Position numbers and translations under genes: made by a program. A stretch of DNA of 64,000 nucleotides, taken from Kryptolebias marmoratus (lineage: Eukaryota; Chordata; Actinopteri; Cyprinodontiformes; Rivulidae). Every line of letters starts with the position of its first letter. Position 1 is the stretch's first letter. Under the pieces are notes generated by a model. That model was not told the origin of the DNA. It was given only the letters and a program-made list of their open reading frames with translations, and ran no database searches. Location: contig NC_051434.1 of the NCBI RefSeq assembly GCF_001649575.2, positions 25,364,359-25,428,358 on the forward strand, written 5' to 3'. This document shows, in pieces, positions 37,032-48,198 of this stretch.

Positions 37032-37745
37032 GTGGTTGAGAGAATGAATTCTGCATTAACAATTGATACCATGGATGGTAAATATGTCCTGTGCAACTAC
37101 ATCCTGGTGCATTTGAAACCACACAGGACTCTCAGACAGAAGTGTGTCCACCCTAAGGACAAAACACCCAAACCCAAACTGAGCGGAGTGGTGTCTGCAG
37201 TTCAGTGCAGCGAAGAATGTTCAGACCAAACAACTTCTCCACAGACACATGACTCAACACAGGAGAGCCACCTCTTCTGGACAGGACTCAGCGGTTCACC
37301 TACACCTCAAGGATAAGGGACACTCCTTTGAGGACCAAAATGTTCATATTTTGGACCGAGGAGACAGATGGTTTGAGAGGGGGGTAAAAGAAGACATTTG
37401 TCAATTTAGAACGACCAACTTTAAATAAAAGTGTAGGTCTCAAATTTCAGCTTTCTAAAACTTAAAATAGAGCATTAGGCCTGATACCCAGTCATTTTCC
37501 CTCCAACTCACACTTTCATACATGTGACCAAAGCATCATTCATGTGAGACAGGCAAACAAAAACCCTAATAACTCCCCAGTGTGAGAAGAGTGAGATTAA
37601 TCTGCATGTGAATTTAGCTGCAGAAATAAATCTTATGCAGTTTAAAGCTTGGAACTCATGTCTGAATTGAGAATGCTTCCCTGATGAGAAGCAAAACATC
37701 TTCAACTACAGAAAGGAAGTCCAATTGCTCTGTTTTTTTGGATTA
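37032..37745 (+). mobile_element. Penelope-like element, GIY-YIG endonuclease end and terminal region
   Basis: Conceptual translation gives RTLRQKCVHPKDKTPKPKLS and GVVSAVQCSEECSD, the cysteine-rich approach to a GIY-YIG nuclease. After a shift and loss of the YIG motif, the reading continues TKQLLHRHMTQHRRATSS, VHLHLKDKGHSFED and DRWFERGVKE, all in the order seen in teleost Penelope-like elements. The 3' terminal region (37490-37740) matches the minus-strand block at 4686-4950. It ends ccctgatgagaagcaaaac, atcttcaactacag and gaagtccaattg. The copy is inactive: nuclease core residues are missing. Confidence 0.82.
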
Positions 37746-38569
<824 letters not shown>

Positions 38570-38935
38570 GCTTAGCATTCTTTGAAAGAATGCATGTCGC
38601 CTGCCACCTTTCACACCAAAAATGATCTTATGGGGATACCTATTTTGAACTTTATAAACAACACTTTGTGTGCTCTCACGTGAGATCTCATGAGATAAGT
38701 TAGCAGAGTATGTGTTGAGGATGACTCTCAGCTACTACCACGCCAAATTTCAGTTCAATATCTGCAATGTTGGGGGGGNTTGGATGTGGCTGACATCTTG
38801 AATCAACTTGACTCCAGGAGTTAATCGGTTATAAATGTTCAACCAAAGATTATTTTCTCCATGTTTCATCAAAATCTGTCCAGTGGTTCATGAGATATTT
38901 TGCTAACAGACAGTCAACCAAATGCATGCACAGTC
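38570..38935 (-). repeat. dispersed repeat B, inverted copy
   Basis: In reverse complement it shows caccactgg-like, atgaaacatgg, tggatgtggctgac and gcaggcgacatgc-type landmarks also present at 45930-46130 and 60420-60800 (+ strand: aaggtggca, ctcatgaaccactgg). A single N sits at 38779 inside it. Confidence 0.65.
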
Positions 38936-41900
38936 ACAGGCAAAAACATTACTGACTTCAGTGATGGGTGATAAGGAAGCATTTTGACATTCAGCAGATC
39001 ATGATGACAGTCTTCAGTGAAATCTTTCTACAATAAATGTGGAGATATTGCTAAGAAAGTTGTGTTTTCAGTTGTGTTTGTTGTTTGTTTGTTTGTTTGT
39101 CTGTTCACAAGATTACTTAAAAACTAATGAGCAGATTTTGATAACATTTTCAGGAAGTGTTGGAGTTGTTCCAACAAACCAGTGATTCAGTTTTGGTGGT
39201 GATCCCGATCACCATCTGGATCTAACATATCTTTATGAGCCTATGGTGTTGGTGAAAGTTTGCACTCTTTGAGTGCTTCTACTTTCAAAATGCTTTTCAT
39301 TTATTTGGCAAAAAGATTTAAACTGTCTGCCTTAAAGATTTGCACAGAATATAAGTAGTTATTCAGTATTATACTTTTATATCTAAAAAAAAAATTTTGT
39401 GATGTTTCTTAAACATCATACCATAACAGTGTTTCCTTTTTTGTTTTCAAATAAAAGTAAATTAATCATGTTTTTTTTAATACTATGAAAGTGTAGTATT
39501 TCTGACCATCAGAATCTGGTACTTGCTCATGCCTACCTGAGGGTCATTCCACCTGGTCCAAGAAGTGGTGACTCCAAGCTGAGCGTAATAAAATCACATC
39601 AGTACTCCAACAGTCAAGGAAATTATTCTAAAAAGTGTTTGTTTTTTTCACAAATTCATAAGTGACATCTGTCCAGTGGTTTGGGTAGAACCACATTTAC
39701 AATCCAAATAATAATCAGGTATTAGGACTCTTCTGTATTATTGGGTCCAGATCGGTCAGACTTTGTGTCCCGTGCAGCAGTAGTTTGCTCAGTCCCTCTT
39801 TAAAGAAATACTCTTATGTCCATTAAGCATTCAAATCTGTAGCATTCACAGCATCATCCTGTTTCAGTATTAAATGGGATTCAGGGCTTTCCTGCTCCCT
39901 TCATTGCAGCGGAATCAATAATTCACAGGAAAGACGTCACCATTTTTAAAGCTAATGAGTGCCATTATGGCCCAGTTTGCTTCAGTGTGAACACTGAAAG
40001 AGCAGGGAATTCAATCTGTATTTTATGGACCAGTTAAAGTGAGTGCACTGGGCCTCAGCTACCATCGCAGTTTATGTGTGTTAGTAGAAAGGATTATATT
40101 GAGCAGGCAGGGGTGGGTGAAAATTCTGTTCTGTAGCACCACAATGAGCTGTAGAATGAGGAACCTGGGAGGGAAGTGCCAGAACATGAGAGGTCGGGGA
40201 ATAAACGGGAGAATGGCAGGTCAATTCAGGTGTGAATAGTGAGGATAGTACAAAAAGAAGAAAGAGGGGGAGGGGTGTCGTGAATTGTAAGAGCTGTAAG
40301 ACCTCTCCTGCAATCTTTTGTCCTTTCTGTGGGGATTGTTCTTTGATAAGCAAGGCAGCTGTGGTTCCTCCGTAGGAGAGAATGAGAGTTTTTCTTTCCC
40401 TGCTCTTCGACAGATGAAATGAGACGATTCCTTCAAAGTATCATGATTCACAATCAGTTTGACAGATACTCCAAGTTCACCAAAAAAAGAAGAGAATTCT
40501 ACCTTTCAACCAGTGACTCACACTTTTTCTTTCCTACTTTCTGCTTCTCTCCTCGTCCAATTTTTTCTTCAGTAGTGATGCTGACTGTGAGCCTTGTATG
40601 GTTTCATCTGAGGATCTTTCTGTCCCATGCAGCCAGAAATCTTTGACATGGAGCTCATTGCCTTATGGGAAAAAGCTGACAGTTGTTTGACATCCCAGAG
40701 GCTGCTGTTCCTGCTGTCACACCTCATTGAACTCTATATCACAGTCTCTCAAGTACACTGCTACCTGAGGTATCAGGCTCACAAGACATACGCTCAACCG
40801 TAATGAAAAACACAAAAGCTCACATTTTTTATGTTTTGAAAACATCAAAGGTATGATATTAATGACACCTCCGAACAGTCCTACCTGTTACTGGGTGATG
40901 AAAACCTTCTTCACAATGCTTCCCTAGTACCACACCTCAGGTCACACATACTCTGTTAGTTGAGCAGATCCTATATTATTGAATGAGGTACAGCTACCAC
41001 AGTTCAGCTGTGATGCTATCAGTAAATAAGGTTTCCAATCTAAGGACCCCTCAAACAATCACTCAGCATGAAGATCATCAGAAGCAACACGGGCGGTGCC
41101 AAACTTTGCCTGGATGGATACCAGTTTTCAGTTTGATATGTTTGTTGAAGTAACAAATGACCACATTCCTCTTCTGTGTTGTAATCTGGCTGACGGTTCA
41201 AGTCATTACATATTTTCCTATGCATTCCCCAACAATTATGTCCTAACAAAACGTACTGAAAAGCTGTTCCCCTAAAATATAGAAATTGTTTAGATATTGA
41301 TTGTTTTTGGTGGTAAATGCTGTAACTTCTAAATGGTTGTAGCAGCCCGACTCCCATGTCTCATCACACATCACCGAGGCAGAGTCTGCTGCTGTCTCCT
41401 GTTCATTCATGGGCCCCGACATTGTCACTCAGTGTTTGAAGTTCAGGTAGCTGGAGAGATTTCTTTTGTCTGAGTTGTACAGACATCACTGAGTAACTGT
41501 AAATGTTTTTGAATCCTGACTGACTATACCTTTTTTGTTCTTTTAAGCTAAAATTTCACTGGGCTGCAGCTGCTGAAACTAGCTTACAAACGGCATTTAT
41601 GAAGGAGTTTCCAAAATGTCTCCAAAAGTTTGCGGAGTTCTCCATTTTCTTGCATGGGCCTTAAAAGCTTGCACCCATGTTAAAGTTGTTGCAGGCATCT
41701 CAAACGCTTTTCTTTTTAGTTTCCTTCCTTCTACAGCAGCAGAGCTGTATTTTGACACTGCAGGGGAGCTCTTCTTATGAAGACGTCTGAGGATATAGCC
41801 CAGATTGTTCAGGTAAAAACCATGCTGAGATAAATGATAACTACTAAAAACTGGTCCACTGCCTATATTAACTTGAAAGGCACACTGCAGTAGAATAAAT

Positions 41901-43456
41901 CATAAACATGAGGGCGGTTGGCAAGGTGACTACAAAGCAAGCTGAGGTGTGTGCCATACAGGTGGAGGTGAGCAACAAAATAATGTGCATGTTCGAGAAT
42001 ACAGTTTTACAAGCTGTGCACCTGGAAAAAGGCTGACCACTCAAAACACAGCCAAATGGTTTGCTGGTCACAGGACTCAGTGAGATGACGGCAGAAATTT
42101 TGAAATTTTCAGTTACAAAATAGTCTCAGTTGCTGCTGTTCTCCTCCTTCTGCCATCTTTACTTGCCTTAACTTTTTAAAACACCATTACTAGAAACACC
42201 TGAGTTTAAGCCTCAGAAGGGGTGAAAGTCTGCCTCATTTGGAAGGCAAGACAGAAAAAAAGAATGTGTCAAAGTTATCCTAATAATAAACTTTTATTCA
42301 GTTATATTGTTGTTATTTAGCATCTGGAGCCAAAATCAAAATGATACATACAAATTTGAATAATGGCACAGCCCTAGTCTGAGTTGTGTGTCAGAACTAA
42401 GCTAGTATCTGGGGTTTCAATCCCAGGCAAAGGCTTGTTTTGCAAGTCATCTCTTTATTTATAGCTCCTTTTACGCAACACTTTCAAGCTCAGCCTAAAA
42501 TACATCAGTGTCATGTGTGGATGAAGAAAGTAGAGCAACACATCTGGGTATTTAGCCCCAACTCTGACTGGGGATAAATGGATCTCCTGAAGGGTTTGCG
42601 AAAAGAAAAGTTAAATAAATTTACAGGATTGCTTTGAAGTGTTTAAGTTTCTAGATATTATGGTTTGCCAGGAACATAATTATTTAATGATACATCAATG
42701 ATCACCAGCATTATGTGGAAAAACTCTTTCCTGAACATGGATAGAATCATCAGACTGGTGAACGACACCACCCAGTGGCCTGATGTGTCATCAGATGACT
42801 TCCCAGGGAATGTATTTCTCACAGTCATTATACTGCGTTATTTTTGATATTTTGGCTGTTGAGCTGTACCTACAGCACATAGAAAAAAGAAAAAAAGGCC
42901 AGTGTTCAAAACCATCTGTAACTCAGTCCTTGTAAAATGTAGAGAGGTTTGACCAGGAATGAAGAAAGATCCAGCCTACATGGAACATGGAACAGCTTGA
43001 GTAAATAATCTGGAACTGAAAGGGTGTGTTTACATGAACTGCTGAAGCCTTTTAGTTCAAATGTCTTCATGAAACTCATATGGAGAAGTAACCGCTGTTG
43101 TTCTGTATTCCCCAGCTACTGATTTACATAACAGTCATTTTCCCCATGGAGAACTTTGCTGAAGCAAATATTATGATGCTTTTTCATGTTAAATGAAATT
43201 TAAATAGAACTTTGTGCTACATTTGTTTTGAAGTTACAGTACAGAACACAAAGTTGATTGTTTTCATAGAGAACATGAGCCAGTACTGTCTGATAATAGC
43301 TAGAAAATGATAAAACCTCACACACTCATTGCATGGTGCGCCTCAGACTGTCAGTTTTGTAAAGTTATTCAAATTATTCAGTAATTCATCAGGAGTTTGT
43401 ATAATACATTAAATCCTTAGTCCTTACATGTTAGTCTGCTTTTTCAGTCAGAATAT
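38936..43456. other. ube2e3 second visible intron, mostly unassigned
   Basis: About 39075-39245 is another teleost dispersed repeat (gtttgtttgtttgtctgtt, then ggtggtgatcccgatcacc). Open frames at 40081-40353, 41040-41357 and elsewhere show no recognised motif. About 41540-41720 is G/C-richer and may be repeat-derived. No exon of a second gene can be supported. Confidence 0.45.
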
Positions 43457-43756
43457 TGTCACGTCCGGCTCAACGGCCATGACAAAAATGGGAGACAGAC
43501 GAGCAGATCCATGTGAAAAACAATTTATTTCAAGCTCTGTAAGAATGGATAAACCACCGCCATCTGAGGCACGTGTGCAGAAGCTGCCGCCCGCTCCAAC
43601 TAATGTGGAGGCCAAACCAAAAAGCAGGCCTATAACCGTCTGGAAGCTGGCTTTATAACACCAGCCCAGGTGGCACCCAAAGCCAAAGCGTCTGCCTGTT
43701 GCCTGAAAGAGAAGAAAACAACAGAGACACCTAGTGGACTGGAGGGGGTCGTCACA
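43457..43756 (-). mobile_element. probable solo LTR of an LTR retrotransposon
   Basis: Read on the minus strand, 300 bp begin TGTGACGACC and end GGACGTGACA, the TG...CA form of an LTR. A TATA-like ttataaagcc lies in the first third and a polyadenylation signal in gaaataaattg near the end, in the expected order. Flanks atat and atac may be a degraded 4-bp target duplication. No internal retroelement sequence is next to it. The open + frame at 43428-43658 is an accident of the antisense strand. Confidence 0.6.
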
Positions 43757-44196
43757 ATACTAACCGTCATATAAAGTCATTCAAAAGCGTTCACCAACAA
43801 CTATTTCCAGTAGGATTTTCTATGGATGAAGCTGTTAAATGCGTTGTTGAGTTAGTAGTAATATAAAGTGATGCTCCCAGCTGTGATAATGAGGATCCAG
43901 TCATCCTGAAATTCTCTTCCTCCATCACTGAAACCCCAGTAAGGATCAGTGCAAAGGCTGTTTGTCCTGCTTGTTCAGCCAAGCTTTTCTCAGTGCTCCG
44001 TCAGCATGCTGAACCCTGGAAGGAGACTGTGTACAGACGAGCAGTGAAAATTTGTTTCTCTGTCACCTTCCTGTGAAATTGACCAGCAGCACAGTCAATG
44101 GAGGAGCCATAAGATGCTGCTGACTAAAGCAAGTGTGCGGTTCATTAACAAACATCCGTTTATGTCTGTTCATCAACAGACATAGGTCTACAATTA
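43757..44196. other. ube2e3 intron, nothing recognised
   Basis: No element ends. A short hairpin tatgtctgttcatcaacagacata lies at about 44161-44184 (arms of ten bases), just before the palindromic array. Confidence 0.5.
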
Positions 44197-44637
44197 GAAA
44201 CCAAAAGAATCACCACTGGTTTACACCAGAATCACAGCTGATTTACACAAGGATCCCCCACATAATTTTCAGCAGAATCGCCACATGATTTACACTGAAA
44301 TGATGGTTGATTTACGCCAGAATCATAGCTGATTTACCCAAGAACCACTTCTGGTTTACACCAGGGTCAGCGCTAGTTTACACCAAATTAAATGTTTTTT
44401 AACTCCAGAATAATTCCATGAGTTGCACCAGGATCACTGCATGATTTACAACAGAATCACAAGTGATTCTGGTCAAAAAAGCAAGTTGTTTTAAAGTAAG
44501 TCAGCTGTGATTCTGGTGTAAATCATGTGCTAGTTTGGTGTAAACCAGCAGAAATTCAGGTGTATGATATAAATCATGCAGTAATTCTGGTATAAATCAG
44601 GGGGGATCCTTTTGTAAATCAGCAGTGATTGTACCAT
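44197..44637. repeat. palindromic array of ~22-bp degenerate units
   Basis: About ten units of the type tgatttacaccagaatcac run forward from 44219 to 44460, then about seven run in reverse complement to 44637. The turn is a perfect short palindrome, cagaatcac-aa-gtgattctg (44452-44471). Distant arms also pair: gatttacacaaggatccccc (44240-44259) and gggggatccttttgtaaatc (44601-44620) differ at one base. Unit length is 22-26 bp. A lone unit-like phrase recurs at about 44735-44755. Confidence 0.85.
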
Positions 44638-45369
44638 CATCATCATCTGGTCCCACCAGACATTCATGCGGGCCTCACCCAACTGTTCTGAGAGGCTGAG
44701 ACACGTCCAGCGCCTGTGGGTTTAAAGCAGGATTACAGCTGGTTTACACCAATGTAGATGTTTCAACAAAAGTGTCGGCCATCTTGGATGTCATGAAACC
44801 ATAGATGTGATGGAGCTCTTTAGGTGCCGTCTCTATTTGTAATCTGTTTGTCTGAATGTTTCTCCACTTTTACAGATTTATCATGTTTAGGCTCAGTTAA
44901 TTAGCTGTGTAAACATGTTATAAAACAACTCACAAAAATGAAGGATTTTAGAAGAAGGATATGTCGTAAGCTAGAGCTCTAAAACTAAAGATAGGAACAA
45001 ATTTTTGTCTCACAAAGGATAATTCTAATTATTTTTTTATTTTTAATTTTAATAACTTTTATTAAACCCTTGACACCTGGTCTAATAAAACTAATGGGCC
45101 TGAGGCTTCACAGTAGAATTATGAACCATTTTGTTTTGTTGAACCAAAAGACTTTCTGATGATTTTATTATGTGCTTTTGTTACACAATGTCACGGGACA
45201 CATCCTGGTTTAAAATCATAAAGTTTTTTACACTGGAGACAAAGTCAATGCCATCCAAAGTGAAAGGCTGCTAAGTTTATTCATAAGATAACGCTGCTTA
45301 CGTTTACATTTAGACTCCCTCACAAATGCCATTCTTCAAATGGTTGTCATCAGTGAGATACTGGCTTTA
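44638..45369. other. ube2e3 intron, nothing recognised
   Basis: Begins with a short (atc)n tract. No supported feature. Confidence 0.5.
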
Positions 45370-45640
45370 TGTCTTTAAAACATGAGTGTAATTTCAGTAA
45401 CTGATGCATCAGGCTTCATGGGTAAATATAACTGAGTATCAACAGCAAAACAATGGGCATTTAATAGAGCCTGTCTAAAATAAAGAGTATTGCTCAAAGT
45501 ACTGAACCCTGAGGAACTTCATGGCTAACTCTGGTGGATGAAGAAAATTCATTATTAACATTCATAAACTGAAATCTATCAGATAAATAAAATTTGACCC
45601 ATTTTAGATTAGTTCCTGTAATTCCATACCATGCTCAGAC
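45370..45640 (-). mobile_element. L2-type LINE fragment (RT core, antisense)
   Basis: The + strand shows taactgagtatcaacagc, ctgaaccctgaggaact and aactgaaatctatcagat, the antisense of ADDTQ-, VPQGS-LGP and neighbouring RT blocks, as in the 10-kb copy (atctgagtatcatctgc, tggatccttgaggtactcc). It is degenerate. Confidence 0.75.
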
Positions 45641-45929
45641 CTTTGTGTTTTCAGTACAGACGTGGAGAGGGGAGGGCAGATAAATTCAATGGCAGAATTC
45701 AGATCAGTTGTGTCTTCACTGGAAGAGAACAAGGAATGTGTTGACAAACCAAGACAGTCAAAGTGATGTAGAAAAGGTTCAGACTTGATCTCAAAAGCCA
45801 ACAGTAATCAGAATCCAGAATAAGCTTAACAGAACCATGAGGGTTCTGTTGCATTTGTTCTTTGACTGAACAAACACAATAATTTAATAACTTTTGGGGC
45901 ATACGTGACTAACTCAAAGCCATTATTAT

Positions 45930-46130
45930 CACCCTTTACCGAGAGGGGTGATGATGTTTTTGCGTGTGTATTTGTGTGTCTGTAAGCAGAATATCTCGTG
46001 AACCATCGGACAAATTTTATTGAAACTTAATCATTGGATGTACATCTACATCTGAATTAACATGGCTGCCACAGCCAGTTCACCTTAAAAAACACAAAAA
46101 TTGCTATATTTAAAACTTTGGCATAAAGGG
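45930..46130 (+). repeat. dispersed repeat B fragment
   Basis: atctcgtgaaccatcgga, ttattgaaacttaatcattg, gatgtacatctacatctg and catggctgccacagcc, paralleling 60450-60560. Confidence 0.7.
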
Positions 46131-46349
46131 GGGCGGGCAATATGTATTTCTTTAAGGAATTGGTTTACTAACTCCATCATCAATGTTAGATCATCAATAT
46201 GTGACACCTGACTGTATGTATGAATCCAAGCTTTTCAGAGATTCTGATAACAACAAAGGTCCATTTCTAATGTCCAACAGAACCTCTGTACACATATATT
46301 GTCATGTTTGTTGCTGTGTCTCACTGCAGTCTTGGTTTTTGTGTTGCAG

Positions 46350-46447
46350 CGGACCCTCTGGTTGGAAGCATTGCCACCCAGTACCTGACCAACAGAGCCG
46401 AGCATGACAGGATAGCCAAACAGTGGACCAAACGCTACGCCACATAG
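46350..46447 (+). CDS. ube2e3: UBE2E-type E2 ubiquitin-conjugating enzyme, last coding exon and stop
   Basis: This is the C-terminal exon of the E2. After the acceptor (gtgttgcag) two bases complete an alanine codon, then 31 codons run from [10 protein letters not shown] to KQWTKRYAT, with TAG at 46445-46447. These are the last two helices of the UBC fold. The tract [13 protein letters not shown] agrees with vertebrate UBE2E3; UBE2E1 and UBE2E2 usually have Met at the two hydrophobic positions. That is the reason for the symbol, and a teleost-specific paralogue remains possible. A lysine stands where mammals have arginine before QWTKRYAT. The downstream 3' UTR appears interrupted by an eif6 exon on the opposite strand. 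Confidence 0.94.
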
Positions 46448-46568
46448 TCGAGCCCATTTCTCTAAAATATCCCACCCAACACCAACACATACAACTCCAA
46501 CACTCCCCCTCCTGGAATCTATGGAAGCACACCCGACCCCCGACCCCTGACCCCTGACCCCGTCTCAC
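46448..46568 (+). other. ube2e3 3' UTR start, running into G/C-rich repeat
   Basis: The first bases after the stop look like ordinary 3' UTR. From about 46500 the + strand becomes C-rich with a 7-bp repeat of the gacccct type (about 46538-46560). On the minus strand this is the G-rich sequence directly after the eif6 donor. The junction between E2 UTR and eif6 intron should lie somewhere here; no N marks it. Confidence 0.5.
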
Positions 46569-46744
46569 CCTGTCGAGGTCCGGGTGAACCAGAGCCACGT
46601 AGTCGTTGCAGGAGATGACGTTCCCGAGAGCAGAAAGCCTCTCCTCCACCCTCTGGATCCTGACCGAGTCCGGCAGAGAGTTCCTGATGTTCTGCAGCTC
46701 CTGATCCGTCGTGTTGTTGGGAACCAGGAGGCCGTGGCGGTTAC
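46569..46744 (-). CDS. eif6: isolated internal exon of translation initiation factor 6
   Basis: Read on the minus strand, this 176-bp exon gives two bases of a glycine codon and 58 codons. They include [17 protein letters not shown], then [12 protein letters not shown], then [14 protein letters not shown]. This is eIF6, the pentein-fold factor that binds the 60S subunit, prevents premature joining to 40S and acts in 60S maturation; the stretch is roughly residues 66-123 of about 245. It is not a processed copy: an acceptor (cgtcag) precedes it and a gtgaga donor follows at 46568. The frame is fully open. No other eif6 exon was found on the minus strand on either side. An N at 46751 lies six bases beyond the acceptor, and no pyrimidine tract follows it. 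The exon is real eif6; whether it belongs here is doubtful. Confidence 0.9.
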
Positions 46745-46751
46745 CTGACGN

Positions 46752-47171
46752 TTGAGCTGATGGTTAATATTAGTGCATGACATCAGGATGTGGGTTCATG
46801 CAGTGTAGTCATGTTGTTCTTTCTGTCCCTGCGGATTTGTGGCATGGAGTGAGCCAATCATCATGTATGACAGTAGTGGTTAGTTTGCTGTACATTTAAT
46901 GCTTAGTGAGAGTACAAACTTAATTAAACACTGGCTGTAATGTGATGGGTTGTCTCAGTCTGCTGTTTTTTATTGCCTAAGTTGACATTAATTACAGTGC
47001 ATTGAATACAAAACACAAAAACAAGAGGGGAATAAAAAAACAGAAAGAAGTAGTTCACTAATAATAGAAATAAAATAAATACACATGCACAACTGACATG
47101 TCTATTTCTGTTGATTAATAAAAAGACATTTTTCTTATATTTTTTTAATTAGATTTTTTCTATGTAATCTA
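46752..47171 (+). other. probable continuation of ube2e3 3' UTR
   Basis: AT-rich sequence after the single N, without open frames or repeats. Its composition suits a long vertebrate 3' UTR resuming after the eif6-bearing segment. AATAAA occurs at 47031, about 580 bp after the stop, and could be a polyadenylation signal. A mariner-like element starts at 47172. Confidence 0.4.
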
Positions 47172-47872
47172 CAACTTCTGAAAAAGTTGGGCTGTTGTGT
47201 AAAATGTAAATAAAAACAGAAAGCAATGATTCACAAATCCCATCAACATAGTACAGTCCCTGACAGAAGTTCTGTTGCTTATCCATGTTGTGGAAACAAA
47301 AGCTTATAACCTGATTTTAAATTCATCTATTGGTTTTAGAAATGACTCATATGAAAGCTCAAACCCTCCCAAATGAGGTTTAATTTACAGAAATGAATTT
47401 GCTTCACTGCAGAAATAATGATCCTTTAATGAACACAGAAAGGTCAGATTTTGGCAAGACAAAAGTTTTGTTGCCTTGTCATATAAAGCACCCAATCCTA
47501 GTTTACAGCCTCACCTGTGCTCACTAACTGATTGGTTAATTAGTGGGTGTGTATAAAAAGAACCCCAGCACCCCAGACCCTCACTTGAACTGCAACTTGA
47601 CTTCTGGCAACATGCCAAAAATTCACCCTGCGACCAAAGCCTTGATTATCAAGAGGCTGAAGACCAGATCCACTGCAGAGGTGGCTGGCACCTTTAATGT
47701 GTCTCAGCGTCAAGTACAAAGAATTAAAAAAAGATGTTTCTGACAAGCCCAGGTCTGGTAGACCCCGCAAGACAACTGTTTGTTGGTTAGAAAATCCAAA
47801 GCCAGCCCTTTTCCACTGCAGCAGAGCTCCAGGCCTGGTCACCTCAAGTCCCTGTGTCAACTAGAACAGTTT

Positions 47873-48198
47873 GGTAGGTAGGTAGGTACATTTATTTATA
47901 TAGCACTTTTCAGCACGAGGCGACTCAAAGTGCTTTACAACACAAGAACAAAATTACAGACAGAGTTACAGAACATGACAAGATAACTAAGCTAAAACAT
48001 GACAAAGGTACAGGACATCTAAACTACTAAAACATGATATTNNNNNNNNNNNNNNNNNNNNNNNNNNNNNNNNNNNNNNNNNNNNNNNNNNNNNNNNNNN
48101 NNNNNNNNNNNNNNNNNNNNNNNNNNNNNNNNNNNNNNNNNAGACAGAGAAAAAAGAAACACGTCCGCCTTCCACCAGGAGCAGAAAAAAAAAAAAAA
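47873..48198. mobile_element. SINE-like retroposon inserted in Tc1 element
   Basis: Inserted between gaacagttt and gtaggattctgtctcg of the Tc1 transposase gene, with agtttg duplicated on both sides. On + it starts (ggta)n, then catttatttatatagcac and gactcaaagtgctttaca, and ends after a 100-N gap with a run of 16 A. Family not assigned. Confidence 0.65.
48042..48141. other. assembly gap of 100 N
   Basis: Exactly 100 N, the conventional length for a gap of unknown size, inside the retroposon. Confidence 0.97.

Noticed and set aside
43428..43658. 76-codon open frame as a gene
   Set aside because: It is the antisense of a probable LTR and has no splice or homology support.
44197..44637. 22-bp repeats considered as CRISPR-like or as a bacterial-type integron array
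   Set aside because: No spacer structure, high divergence between units, a vertebrate intron context and an inverted second half.
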